DNA from: Cryoendolithus antarcticus
Taxonomy: Eukaryota; Ascomycota; Dothideomycetes; Cladosporiales; Cladosporiaceae
DNA length: 64,000 nucleotides
Direction: 5' to 3'
NCBI GenBank assembly: GCA_002077065.1
Contig: NAJO01000010.1
Coordinates: forward strand, 558,001-622,000
This document shows, in pieces, positions 31,316 to 43,300 of this stretch. The translations under genes and the position numbers were made by a program. A model generated the notes under the pieces. The model worked only from the letters and a program-made list of their open reading frames with translations. It made no database searches and had not been told where the DNA came from. Every line of letters begins with the position of its first letter. Within the stretch, counting starts at the first letter, position 1.

Positions 31316-32450
31316 TTAAAGCATTGCTCTTGCACCTACGACCTCATTCACCAACTTCAGGACCTCCAATGAACATCCAAAGCTAGTCTGATAACCGTAA
31401 CCACCATGCCCATAATTGTGCACCACGTCCACGTCGCCGATTCTCTCCTTCTCAACTCGAATTCCTCCAGTCCTCATCGGCCGCAACCCAACACCATGCC
31501 TCACGATATCAAGTCCCTCGATCCCTTGACCAGGCTTCACAAGTGCCGGACAGAGTGCAATAGCACGCTTCATGATCCGGATCGCCAAGTTCGGATCTAC
31601 CTGGCTCTCCCAGTTACCTGCTTGTAAGCAGCCACCGAGTACTGTCCCACCCCCGGCAGCACGGTGCATGATGTAGCATGCTTCATCTGAGCCGTCATCA
31701 GTGCCGGATGTAGAGCACATGATCCCAGGATCGTTGCGGACGACGACGATTTGGCCGCGGGCGGGGTAGAGCTTCGTGTCTTGGACACCACCGAGGCGGA
31801 GAGAGTAGAGGCCGGTGCAATTGATCACTAGCTTTGCTAGAGAGCCAAAGTGGTGCAAAGAAGCAGCCTCGGAGATGTGAGAGATGTCACCACGGTACAG
31901 AGTGGCGCCGAGCTTGAGGCATTGCGAGGCCAGCCATGGGAGGTAGAGGGCAGTGTTGATGCAGACCGACGTGAATCCGGTTCCGCTGTCGATGCCGGGT
32001 GGTAGCTCAGACTTGTCGAGAACTCGGAAATTGGGAAGTACGTCTTTGAACCAGGCGTCTTCCCGGATGAGTTCTTTGAACCAGTCGCCTACGGCACTGT
32101 CGGCATCTTTCGCTCGACGGTAGATGTGATTGTTTTGGAAATGCACGCCAGCTTCAGGGAGATTGGTGGCAAGCTTCTCCAGCTCGTACCATGTGTCTGT
32201 CTCGTACTGCTGCGCTTTTGAACCCGGCTTTGCTACGGGCAGGCTGTTCGCGCCAGCCCATGGACTTGCGTATTCGATGTCGTAGTCACCGGGCATGTGT
32301 TTCGCAACGATCGTGACCTTGTGGCCTTTGCGTGCTAACAGTAGTGCAGTGGTGAGCCCGCTGACACCAGCACTGCGATCGCATGGTCAGCTGTATATTC
32401 CGACTGACTCCAGAGAAACTCACATACCCGAGCACTACTATGTTCGCCAT
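31316..32450 (-). CDS. D-amino-acid oxidase
   Basis: A flavoenzyme that oxidises D-amino acids to imino acids with H2O2 release. Model on the minus strand: 32450-32428 joined to 32372-31316 (55 bp GT-AG intron; 359 residues). The short first exon is required: together with exon 2 it forms the FAD-binding MANIVVLGAGVSGL at the very N-terminus. Further landmarks are FTSVCINTALYLPWL, the VINCTGLYS segment, ARGQIVVVR and the C-terminal RPMRTGGIRVE plus NYGHGGYGYQTSFG signature. The length matches the family. The protein ends in A-M-L rather than a canonical peroxisomal SKL-type tripeptide. Aspartate versus neutral substrate preference cannot be decided. Confidence 0.93.
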
Positions 32451-33462
32451 AATCAGACGGCTGCGTGTCTTTGGGTGCAGAAGAGAGTAAAATCAAATGG
32501 CAGCGATGATATCCTCCTCGACGAAATGAATCTCCATGCAGATAATAAGACGAGATGGCGATAGGGGTACCTTATCGTTTCCTCGCATCGCAGTCAGCCT
32601 GCTCTATCTACACGAATCGCGCCCTGCGTGTACAGGCATTGAGTGCTGTACCGATGTGCTCTGCCACAGCTTGCCCAAGCGAATCTGAGTCATCAAGGCA
32701 TGAGCTGTGGCGCTCGATGTATAATGCAGGTGCCTGATCATCTCGAACACAATATAACGCGTGCGATGCACCGGACATTTGCTATCACGCCGTCGTGAAG
32801 TCTCGACCTGGGGATGGAGTACAGGTCGACCATCGCAGTCCTGTTGCACTCCTCCATCGTAGCTGCCGATCGTTCCTGGAAGATCAACATACACTCCAGC
32901 AACATCACAAGCCACACCGATACTTCACCGAGCTCTCCTGCAGCTGCAGCACTTCGACGCGGCTCATGTGCAGCTCTTAGACACCCGCATTCACGTGCCT
33001 GTGTCAGCACACGACGCTCGTGAATATCCAAGCAAGCCAGCAAGAGAAAGCTCGCCAGTTGTCAGCATCATCGAATACCAACACACAGACTCCTCCACTG
33101 CCGGTGCATCGGCACATCTTCGCCCACCTGCAACGAAATTTTGATTAACAAGGACCCCCCGAATTACCCAAAACGGGCCAGGTAAGCTGCACAAAACTAG
33201 CTTTTCCGAGCTACTGCTTTTCCTTACATCATGCCCGCCTCCCCTGTCCCGAGCATACACGAGATTCGAACAGCTCGCATTTTGCTGCCTCGTCCCTGCA
33301 ACAAGGGGAGGACAACACAGCCTCTCCTTTCTCAACGTGTTGTTCTACTTGTTATCACGTTGGATGCAATAGTCACGCCAATGACTTCCGCTAATCGATC
33401 GTTGTCCAGTGCTTCCGACTTCACCGCGTGGCACAGATTAGGTCGCGTGGTGTGGATTGGCC
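32451..33462. other. 1 kb divergent intergenic region, DAO / OTU
   Basis: No confident gene. Open frames on both strands are short, partly mutually antisense and lack recognisable domains. An extra upstream exon of the OTU gene cannot be excluded. A tRNA-like T-loop string near 33250 does not fold into a tRNA. Confidence 0.35.
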
Positions 33463-34938
33463 ATGCCAGCAAACTCGTCGGCGGATGAGTTCCCTCTGCT
33501 ACACGCTTTGGGGCTGTATGCCGCCGACATCAATGGAGATGGTGAGTTCTATGTTCCTGTTTTCTCGCTCTCGACACTCCAAAAGACAGAAGTCGTCAAC
33601 ACTCGCTGGCTGGTGACCATCAGATGCTAAATTTGTCTCTTCTCAGGGAACTGTCTTTTCAATGCTTTATCCGACCAAATGTATGGCAACCAAGCCTCTC
33701 ACGTCAATATACGAGCACATGTCATAAATTACATGCGGGAACATGCAGCCTACTACAAACAGTTCATCGACGTTCAGCCGGGTGGTGGCACGAGACGAAA
33801 CCCAAAGCGAAAGAATGCTGGAGCTTACTCAACACCAACAAACTTCACACCGCCTTCAGATGCAGATATTGATAGGGTATTCGATAGGCATCTGCAAGCC
33901 ATGGCCAAGGGTGGGACGTACGGAGACAACATGGAGATCACGGCGTTCAGCAGTGCACTCGGCTGGGATGTCAAGATCTACCAACGAGATTTTGCATACA
34001 TGATCTCTGGCTCTGGAGAGGCGGGAGGAGATGGCACGAGGCCGGTGGCACACATCGCCTATCATATGTGGGAGCACTACTCGTCGATACGCAATGTACA
34101 CGGACCACACTCCGGGCTGCCGGAGGTACGCCCTACGGTGCTCAGCCCAGAGGAGGAAGCACTGCAACGGGAGAAGATGGCAGCTACGCCCTACGTGGCT
34201 CAGGCATGGGAGATTGATCGCGTTGCGTCGGTCCTGACCTTCCTCACCGACAAGCCAGCGATACGCCGAGCACTCGAAGCATCAAGAGGAAACATCGACC
34301 GAGCAGCCAACATCCTGATGGAAGCTGAGGAAAACTTCTCTGCTTCGTCTGCACAAGAAAGCTCCAGTGTTGAACGTGATCAAGAGAGTGAAGACGATGT
34401 ACATGCTGGCCCGAACAAGAAGCAAGATCGCCGTATGAGCCGAGCAAGTCGGAAAGACAAGCCTCGCTCCCAGGAGTCGAAGCACGCCTTCTCTCGACTA
34501 CAGATCGTACATGACTCTCAAGAGTCAATATCAAGCAGCTGGGAGAGCGAAGCGTCATCTCTGCCCGAAGACGGGCCACACACGGACAACGGGTCCTTCT
34601 CTACCACGGCGAGCCAGGAGCCCGACGCCGCCTCTGACCCACCTAGAAAACCATCTATCAAGCTCAAGCTCCACGGCCCTAAACCGCCTTTGTCTTCCGA
34701 TCCTCATCACCGCCTACCTTCCGGCAAGACATCTTTGCTCCAACCCGGGCCCAGACCTACGGCTAGGGACCGGAAGGACATTAAGAAGCAAGCCCAGAAA
34801 GCTGCGAGGAAGGAACGACAGCAGGTTGCTATGAGAGAGCAGAACGGAGTGGCTGCCATGGCGGCTGGCGTGGAGCTGAGAAAAAGCGGCATGACTGAAA
34901 CGCCACCGTTGGAAACGTTGCGGACGTTGTATATATGA
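33463..34938 (+). CDS. OTU-family deubiquitinase with UBA-like segment (OTUD3-like)
   Basis: Model: 33463-33541 joined to 33647-34938 (456 residues). The intron (105 bp) splits the catalytic-Cys motif, and the splice rebuilds INGDGNCLFNALSDQ with Cys at residue 29. The catalytic His lies in HMWEHYSSIR (about residue 170). After the OTU domain, a UBA-like helical segment (AIRRALEASRGNIDRAANILME, near residues 220-241) suggests ubiquitin binding. The last ~200 residues are acidic/Ser-rich then Lys/Gln-rich and probably disordered. OTU enzymes cleave ubiquitin from substrates. The arrangement is closest to OTUD3-type proteins. The ATG at 33463 opens the exon directly before the motif; a longer N-terminus from another exon is possible. 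Confidence 0.88.
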
Positions 34939-35472
34939 GCGCCGAGCATGACATCCTGGCGGTGATCTTGGGATTGGCGTTTGAAGGGATGGATGCATAG
35001 CATCTTGCACGAGTATGAGCATAGCGATGGCGCGTGGTGGACTACGATCTGGATATTGATGGCGTTCGAGCGAACACGGAGCGGACGGGAACGACAGCTG
35101 GTGCTCTGAAGAGCTCAGGCACTGGTCTTGCGTAATGGATCTGGCGATTTTGTCGGTCAGATGAAATGATGTGGCGTTCATTGAGGTTGTGGTGATGGGG
35201 TCGAAGTATACATATAGATACCGCAGTGGTATTGCCACATCGAATGACACCTCTTACCATTAGAGTGTAATGGCACCGCACACCGGACCACCTTTTTGTC
35301 CACTGCCCGTGAGCATTCTAGCTGTGCCTTCAAACCATCACGAGGTGACTGGATGTCGTTCATTCCTCTCAGAGTCTTTCAACACCGTCAGTGGCACAAT
35401 CACAATCTGACTCTCTCCTTCTCGACGTTGATTTGCTAACGCGTGTCTGGATGTCCCTGTACGCGTTCGCAC
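34939..35472. other. Convergent 3' intergenic region
   Basis: This 534 bp separates the converging OTU and ribose-5-phosphate isomerase genes. No gene or repeat was recognised. Confidence 0.4.
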
Positions 35473-36630
35473 TCATTCCTTGGATCCCTCATCTCCAAGC
35501 ACCTTTACACTCCCGTCCTCCATGCCAAAGTACACAGCCACTGGCTTCTCCGCCCCCGTCCTACCAGCTTTCTGCGTCTCATACCCGTTCAGGCCATGGA
35601 ACAGACCAACCTCCAGCACACCATTGATAGCTCTTATACGCTGTGCTAGAGCATCAACACTCCACGCCCCGTTCTCGCCCTCTCCCTTTCCCTCCTTCCC
35701 ACTCGCCACATCAGCAGATGTAAGCAGCGGATGCGGGAACGGCGCATCAATGATATAGAAACTCTGATCCGTTTGTATCGGGCCTGTCTTGACCAGACTG
35801 TGTTCCCTGAGCTGTGGATCATTCGACCCAAGCGCCTGTAACTCCCTGATCACACTTCCATACGCAATCGGCGCCACCTCTATCGGAATACTCGGCCACT
35901 TCGTCAAAAGCCTCGCTTGGTTCTTGCGGTAATCAGCAATACACACAAATTTCTTTGACCGCAGCGCTACGAGCTTCTCTTGGAAGAGGCACGCGCCGCC
36001 ACCTTTGATGCAGTTCAAGTCGTCGTCGACTTCGTCCGCGCCGTCGAAGCAGACTTCGAGCACGGCGTTTGGGGGAAGGGAGTCGAAAGCTATTGGCGTG
36101 AGACCCGCCGCTGTGATCGTTTTGCGGGAGGCCCAGCCTGTGGGTACGAACCAGTTCGTGTGGTGTTCTGGGGGCGGGTGGTTTTGTAAGTGATGCGAGA
36201 TTGCTTCGACGCCGTAGACTATGGAGGAGCCGGAGCCTATGCCTACGAATTTGTACTCGGATTTGAAGTGCGCCGCTACAGCGTTGAAGGCTGCTGTTCG
36301 CTTTGCCGTCTCTATCTTGTCCAATTGAGTCTTCGGAGGCGGTATGTCGATCTTCCCGGCTGTCGATGGCTTCTCTCCATTGGCCTCGACCGGACGAGGC
36401 TCGGATGCAGACATGTGTGCTTTACGAGTCGGCGACAGAATCCGGCGAGGTGTTGGAGGGTTGCTGTTCTCGAAATGCGGCGGGCGGAAACGTTGCGGTT
36501 GGAGGGGAGCGGGAGAGGACATGTAGTGGTGAGCAGCTCTACGTATGCTGAGCAGTGTAAGTGTGGGGCAATATGGCCTGGAAATCATGCGATTGCTGAG
36601 CGAGCGTGGGAAAGCAGTCTTGTTAAGCAT
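35473..36630 (-). CDS. RKI1: Ribose-5-phosphate ketol-isomerase
   Basis: Interconverts ribose-5-phosphate and ribulose-5-phosphate in the non-oxidative pentose-phosphate pathway. Single exon, 385 codons. The RpiA core begins near residue 104 (KIETAKRTAAFNAVAAHF). It includes the phosphate-binding GIGSGSSIVY, the catalytic-region FDGADEVDDDLNCIKGGGACLFQEKLVA and the C-terminal GVLEVGLFHG. The first ~100 residues form an unusual Arg/Pro/Ser-rich extension that looks disordered or like a mitochondrial presequence. Internal ATGs at residues 15, 37 and 73 could be the true start of a cytosolic enzyme. Catalytic residues are intact. Confidence 0.93.
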   Translation of the reverse strand: MLNKTAFPRSLSNRMISRPYCPTLTLLSIRRAAHHYMSSPAPLQPQRFRPPHFENSNPPTPRRILSPTRKAHMSASEPRPVEANGEKPSTAGKIDIPPPKTQLDKIETAKRTAAFNAVAAHFKSEYKFVGIGSGSSIVYGVEAISHHLQNHPPPEHHTNWFVPTGWASRKTITAAGLTPIAFDSLPPNAVLEVCFDGADEVDDDLNCIKGGGACLFQEKLVALRSKKFVCIADYRKNQARLLTKWPSIPIEVAPIAYGSVIRELQALGSNDPQLREHSLVKTGPIQTDQSFYIIDAPFPHPLLTSADVASGKEGKGEGENGAWSVDALAQRIRAINGVLEVGLFHGLNGYETQKAGRTGAEKPVAVYFGMEDGSVKVLGDEGSKE

Positions 36631-36914
36631 GCAGACTCACACCACCCACGCCAATGGGCCGGGAGAATCGAAGCAGGTCTAGGCGCTTGACGGGGCACAT
36701 CAGCCTGCTCACGAATCCCTCACAAATCACATGTCATCGCTTCCTTCCCAAGTGAGCCCCGCCAAAACGTGGCGGTGGGGTTCAAGCCACATGGCGGGGC
36801 TACAATTGCTGCATCGGGACAGTCAGTGGCGTCGATGCCTGTCAGGTACCAAACGCCAAACGCAAGACTGACTTTCTGTGAACCAAATAAACACTTCCGG
36901 AGTGGGCAGCAGAG

Positions 36915-38685
36915 ATGGCGACTGACCACGTACCGACTCCACCGCCTTTGCACGACTTGCCCACAGCAAAGGAGAAGCGATATGATAGGCAATTGCGACT
37001 ATGGGGCGCCAGCGGGCAGGTGGCTCTTGAGGAGGCTCACATCCTTCTGATCAATAACGGCTCTGGCGTCACTGGTATTGAGGCGCTGAAGAATCTGGTC
37101 TTGCCTGGAGTCGGGGAGTTCTCCATCCTGGACTCTGCGATCGTGGGCGAGGAGGATCTTGGAGTGAACTTCTTTCTGGAGGATGAGAGTTTGGGGAAGT
37201 TTAGGGCGGAGGAGACCGTGAGGTTGTTGGAGGAGCTGAACCCGGATGTGAAGGGGCATGCAATTACTGAGGTATGTGAATGGTCATCTTCCCGCTCTTG
37301 GACCGACGAGGACTAATGTCGATTCCCAGCCACTTGAGTCTTTTATCCAGAAAGACGGCAACCTTAAGCCTTTTACATTGCTGCTCGTCGCTGCGCCAAT
37401 AGATTACGCATCACTCAGAAAGATCCGCGATCTTGCCCTGGCATCACAGACGCCCCTGTTCTACACGCACTGCATCGGCTTCTTCTCGCATTTCTCGGTA
37501 CAATTGCCTCCAGCGTTCCCAGTAGTCGACACACATCCGGACCCGACTGCAACACAAGATCTGCGTCTACTGAAGCCATGGCCAGAGCTGCAAGACTTCG
37601 CAAAGCGAATGTCTGACGGCTTGGAGACCATGGCCCAACATGACCTGGGCCATATCCCCTACGTCTGCCTCTTGCTTCATTACATTGAGAAGTTTCGCAG
37701 CCAACATGGCAAGCTCCCAGAGTCTTACAAGGACAAGACTGCCGTCCGTGATATGGTTCGCGCTGAAGGGAAGGACGAGGAGAATTTTGAAGAGGCCTAC
37801 GCCGCGGTGCTCAAGTCACTAACCCCGCCCACCATTCCTTCGGCCGTCCGAGACGTCCTCTCCGCCCCAGAAACCCAAAATCTCACCTCAGTATCTTCCT
37901 CCTTCTGGATGATAGCGAACGCAATCCAGCAATTTGTCACCAAATACAGCGTCTTACCTCTCCCCGGCGCAGTGCCCGACATGAAGGCCCGCTCAAACGA
38001 CTACATCACTCTACAACAGATCTACAAGACCAAAGCTCGCGCCGATTGCGCAGAGGTCACAGCTTCCGTTCGCTCACTTGCAAAGTCCACCAACCGCTCC
38101 ACGAAGCTCGAGATCCCAGCAAATGAGATCGAGAACTTCTGCAAGAACGCTGCCCACATCCACCTTGTGCGTGGGCGACCACTACAACTCATTACGCCTG
38201 GCGAGAAGCCATCCTTCGGTGACCGAGCGAAGGCACTGAGATCTGAGCTCACGAATCCGGAGAGTCTGATCGGCTTGTACCTCGCTTTCCTAGCTTTCGA
38301 TGACTTCACAGCCACGCACATCCCACCCGTCCCCGCGCACCCATCGTCACCAAGTGGAGTGCTCGTACCCGGTGCGTCTGACTCGACTCTTGAAGCTGAT
38401 ACCGCTAAGCTCACGGCCACCGCGCACACTTATCTCGACGCTCTGATCGATGAATCTGGAAACCGACTCGAGGACCCGGAATACTCTGACCTCAAAGCTG
38501 AGATCGAGAAGTACTGCACAGAGATCGCGAGAGCAGGAGGGGCAGAGCTGCACAACATGGCTAGCTTGACAGGAGGGTTGGTCAGTCAAGAAATCATCAA
38601 GGTCGTCACGGGACAGTACGTGGGCGTTGATAATGTGTGTTTGGTCGAAGGTGTGGCGTCGAGGATGGGAACATTGAAGGTGTAG
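36915..38685 (+). CDS. ULA1: NEDD8-activating enzyme E1 regulatory subunit (Ula1 / APP-BP1)
   Basis: Ula1 pairs with Uba3 to activate the ubiquitin-like protein NEDD8/Rub1, which modifies cullins. Model: 36915-37271 joined to 37330-38685 (58 bp GT-AG intron; 570 residues). The N-terminal E1-like adenylation fold is clear: KEKRYDRQLRLWGASGQ, then a glycine-poor nucleotide loop (LLINNGSGVTGIEALKNLVL) typical of the inactive half. The C-terminal part has AGGAELHNMASLTGGLVSQEIIK, the block conserved between APP-BP1 and SUMO E1 subunits. No catalytic Cys domain is expected or seen. It is divergent from RKI1 with 284 bp between starts. Confidence 0.93.
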
Positions 38686-38930
38686 AGTCCGGCTCAGGAA
38701 GCGATTGCTGGGATATTGACAGCGTTAGCTTGGAGCAGGTATGCATGGCGAGGGCGTTCTGGCTGGAATGCTATGGTTGGCAAACCCACTGGCGGGCGGA
38801 GGGATCCACGTGTGAAGCACGCTGCGTTGGCTCAGGATCGAGCGTATCTGCTCTATATACGCACTATCAAGTACGCTGTACACTATACATCGCACTCGCA
38901 TGGTCAACTATCTGGGTGATTTTTGGATGC

Positions 38931-40130
38931 TCACTTCGCAGCCTTCACAGCAGCGACTTCCTCGTCCACCGCCAGGATGTCCGGCACCGGTCCCAACGGC
39001 GTGATCGAGTGTGGATTAATCTGCTTATGGCTCTTCGTATAATGCTTCTTGATGTGCGTGAACTCCGTGGTACTCCCAAAAGCCGGGTGATTCCAATACA
39101 GATTCCTCACCCATTTGTGCAGATTCGGGTAGCCACTGCGGATATCTCGGAGGTTGGTTTTGAAGTGCTGCACGTACACGGCGTCGAAGCGGATGATAGT
39201 CGTGTAGAGGCGGACGTCTTGCTCTGTGATGCGGTCGCCGAAGTAGAACGGTCCGCTGGACTTGGCGAGATCGGCTTCGGCGCGGTCGAGAGATTTGAAG
39301 AGAGTCGTGACGGCTTTTTCGTAGGCGTCTTGGGAACTGTGGTCAAGTTAGTTGGGATGGTAAGGAAAGATGGGCCGTGTGAGGACGTACGTGGCGAATC
39401 CGGACTTGTAGACACCGTTGTTGATGTCGTTGTAAGTCCACTCGTTCGTCTCCTCAATCTTCTCCTTCAGATCCTTTGGTAGTAGGTCAAGTGACTTGTA
39501 CTTGGCGTCCAGCAGGTGGTCGAACTCAGTGTACATCATACGAATGATTTCACTCGACTCATTGGACACGATCCGCTTTTGCTTCTTGTCGTACAGCGTT
39601 GGGACGGTAAAACGGCCTTCGTAGTCTTTGTTGACGCTGAAGTAGACATCCCTGAGATGCGTGAACCCCTCGTGCACAGGATCTGGAGTCACTTCCTCGC
39701 CAGGCTCGTTGTCGGATTTGGTCGCAAACCGCCAGCCCTTCTCCAGCATCTCCCAGTGGACTGACGTGTAAGGAAAGTAGTCTTCTAGACCTTTGAGCTT
39801 GCGGACAATGAGTGCGCGATGAGCTGAATCAAACTGTTAGTCTCTGCTCAAAATGGTGGTGAATTGGAGCGACGGACCCCAAGGACATGCATAGCTGACA
39901 TAGAGATGGTAGCGTCCCTTCTCTGCTGGAAATTCGGCATCTGGCTTGCTCGAGATCCAGTCTCGGAAACTTGACTGCTGCCGCTTGAACTCGCCGGACT
40001 TGTCGGCCCAGGACAGGATGTCTTTCTGCGCGTTCGCCATTGCTGTAGATGAGGTGAAGTGGCGTATGCTGTGCTTGTTGAGGCTGATATGTTGTGTCAG
40101 GCCGTCGAGACGAGATAGTGTTCTGAACAT
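38931..40130 (-). CDS. Glutathionyl-hydroquinone reductase / omega-class glutathione transferase (Ecm4/Gto-like)
   Basis: Reduces glutathionylated hydroquinones and disulfides using glutathione. Model on the minus strand: 40130-39878, 39823-39391, 39336-38931 (two 54-55 bp introns; 363 residues). Splicing restores YVSYACPWAHRAL with the catalytic Cys at residue 82, and YKSGFATSQDAYEKAV at the second junction. The omega-type C-terminal helical domain (TEQDVRLYTTIIRFDAVY) completes the family pattern. The first ~30 residues are Arg/Ser/His-rich and could be a mitochondrial presequence, with an internal Met at residue 31 (MANAQKDIL) as the alternative cytosolic start. It lies in tandem downstream of IML1. 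Confidence 0.9.
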
Positions 40131-40387
40131 GAGCTGCTACTTATGTTCGAGATCACTCGCGGAAAGATACCTCAAATGACGTGCGGCATTGTAAATGCCC
40201 ATGCTCGACTTATGTACCCCACCAAATCTTCTCGACCGCTTATGTAACGCTGACTGAAGCACGTTGGGTAAGTAAAGATCACTAATATGTAGGTGTCTTA
40301 CGTCCCAGACATTCCACTGCTCTACGGTAGCGCGTACAAGTGAGTTGTGTGTGTCGAATCAATCTCCAAAGTGCCGATTCATTACGC

Positions 40388-43300
40388 TCACCTGAGAAGA
40401 TGTGGCGGAAGGTGCATAGGTGGAACGTCGATGTCAGCGCCGTTCATGAATGCCCTCGACGATGGGCTCGTTGCAGGTCTTTTGGAATCGTTCACCTCGT
40501 CATACAACTTCTGCAGTCTTCCTTCATCGGAGCAAAAGTCATCTACTGACTGCATGATGTCCTTGACACTTCGCGATGAGCCAGCCAGAGCCAGCTTGGC
40601 AGATGCTAGACGATTCTGCAAGAGCATGATGTCGACCTTGTCCCCGTCCGTACAGATTTGCGCAAGTACCAAGCCGCTTCTGTGGACGAATTGAGTCATC
40701 GTGTAGTTCAGTGGACCCCATGAGTACGTCACGTTCAGCTTAGTGGAAAAGCTGTCGGCAGACTCGAAGTCGAGTACGAAGTCATGCTTGCGCATGACTG
40801 CCTTCAGGAAGTGACCGTTGTCGTTCAAGAGTGCAGACGAGTATCGCACTGAGATTGTTGGTGTTGTCGGGAGTTGATGTGATGCCTGATATGCCAACCT
40901 GACTCGATGCGGACGATCGAAGGGGTGGCTCTGGTGCTGCTCGATGGCTTCTTTGACAGGCACTTGCACTAGCGTCAGACCATGGCTGTTGGCCAAGGTC
41001 GACCAGCGCGAGATTGCATCACGGACCAGCTTATGGGTCGTGGTGAGCCAGCTGAGTCGAATGTGGTAGCAGTTCTCTGGGTTGTGGATTCGGTCTGTAT
41101 TTAGTCAGTGTTGAGAAGCAAGATCCTGTTCCAAGGCACGCGCTTACCATAGTGCAATTCGACAACTTCTTGTTGATCAGATGATTTTGACGGATCCACA
41201 TCATACTGCAACACCCGGCTGAGAAGCACTTGCTTCCTCATCGTGGCGTTGACGTGTGGGCTTCCAATGCCCTTGGACTCGTTCTTGGCAATTGCTGCTT
41301 TCATGGCTGGTGAAAAGCGAGCTTCCATGATCGGCGTAGGAGGGACAGATCTACCAGCACTCTTCATGAACATTCCTGCAGTGTCGGGGTAGTTTGAGGT
41401 CCGATACGGTGCAGCAATTTGATAGAAGTAGTTGCCATCTCGGAATCGACGTTGGCCTCTAACGTGATTGAATGCGCCGCGTTCCATGATCTCATTGCCC
41501 ACAGCAACAGCTTCTCCTCGAGTCTGGACATCTTTGAAGGCACTGAGTAGCCAGCTGGTCATTTCATCACCACGAAAACAGTTCAGGTGCGTCTTCGTAA
41601 ACCATCTACGATCACGCAAGTCAACTCCACGAGGCGGTGCGTCCTGCATCTGCTGCATCAGGTGAGCCAGGTCAAATTCGCTGCTATGATACATCTCTGA
41701 TTCCACAAACAATGGTGCCCAGACTTCGACGCCGGTCGTGACTTGTCCAGAGCTCGTATCCTGTGCGTTCACAACAACGCTGGGATCGAGTGTCTGGAAG
41801 TCGATGGCTAGTGGGTTCGGATCTCTATCTGCTGTAGGTAGTGTTGATCGCTTCATTGACACTTGATGGCTTCGATCTCCCGCGGAGAATACTCTGTCGC
41901 GCTGCCACAACTGTGCGAGCTTCTGTATGCCTTCGATCCGGCGTTCGTCATCCGTGAGCTCGCGTGACTTGATCGTATCCGAGTCGCCATCGTGTCGGTT
42001 CAATTCTGTCGGTAGCAGTACAAGACGCATCACAGTCTTATGCTCGCTCGCGTTGACACTGTCTTGATCAAGGAGAGCTCGATCGAGGACACTCCAATCT
42101 TGCCCGGCCGGGCCACAAGCGAGGTCGATGTCTATCGGACGTAATCTCCTACCTCCAACGCGTCCAATACGGGGACGGTAGTGCATGGTACTCAGTTCAA
42201 GACCAGGTGGTAGCAGCTCTTTGTGACTGTTTGCAGTATACTCCGTGATCTGCATCTCAAAGTCCGACAAGGCTTCGATATGGTGGTAGAGCGTTCCAAC
42301 CGACATCAGAATGGACCGTGTACTAGACTTGCCGTTGCCTACATCTGTCAGCCTTGTCTTTGACGCCAGCTGAAAGCCTCGAGCCAGTCGCAAAGACACC
42401 AGGCGCCGAAGCAGAGCCGATGATCCGTTAGCAGTGTCATCTAGACTTGACAGCATGAGGCGCCACACCCGTCTTTCGTAGTGTTTGTCTAATTCGCGCG
42501 CGCTGGGTATGACATCTGTGGACAACGGTAGAACAGCAGGCGTGCACATTGACTTCCACTTGAATGAGCCCGAATTGATGGCTTTCGGAAAGACGTGATG
42601 CCACTTCCTGTACTGGTTGGCGATGCGCATGTTATCCTGACGTGGGTTGCTGGAATTCAAGAGAGTGAGCCACGGCGTCAAAGCTTGCTGCGCGAGGTTC
42701 TGGGCCTCTACTTCCGGTATCGAGCCAAGTGAAGGAAACAGCTTTGGTGTTCTTGAGAGCTGACTCTGGCTGATCCCGGCATCTGCAGGATCATCCGCTG
42801 TTAGAGTTTGCGCATCTAGGACCTCAGTTCCGGTCGCCTGTGAATCTGCTGCGCGCGCGGCAGGCGATCTGGTCTGGCCAATGTCAATGGGCCGCACTGT
42901 AGGCGCGATATCGGCCGTGTATTGAGATGTAAGACTCTGTTGCGAGGATCTACGAGCCAGCGACTCTCGGATCTGCTTTGCAAGTCCGCTCGATCCTATA
43001 TCTGGCATGTAGGCTTTACTGGAGCTCTCTACGCTTTGCCCAGCCGAGTGTGTAGAGATTACAGCACTTGCAGCGCCAGTCATTGGCGCTAAGCCGCGCG
43101 GTCCTAAGCTGATCTTGCGCTGACTAGACATGCGTGATCGTAGGGTACCGCTGAAGGATGACTTCGACCTCACAACGTGATCACTTATTGGATGTGCTTC
43201 CGGTTTGTTGTCATCCCCAGCTTTCGGCAGCTTTGCAGCATCTGACGAAGTTTGCATCAACGTGGTCAGTGCTGCTGTCGGGACGGCTTCGTTCAACGAG

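Noticed and set aside
33240..33310. tRNA-like T-loop string (GATTCGAAC)
   Set aside because: Flanking bases do not form a five-pair T stem or a cloverleaf.
38637..39482. 281-codon plus-strand frame overlapping the end of ULA1 and antisense to the glutathione transferase
   Set aside because: Overlaps two real genes, random composition, no recognised motif.
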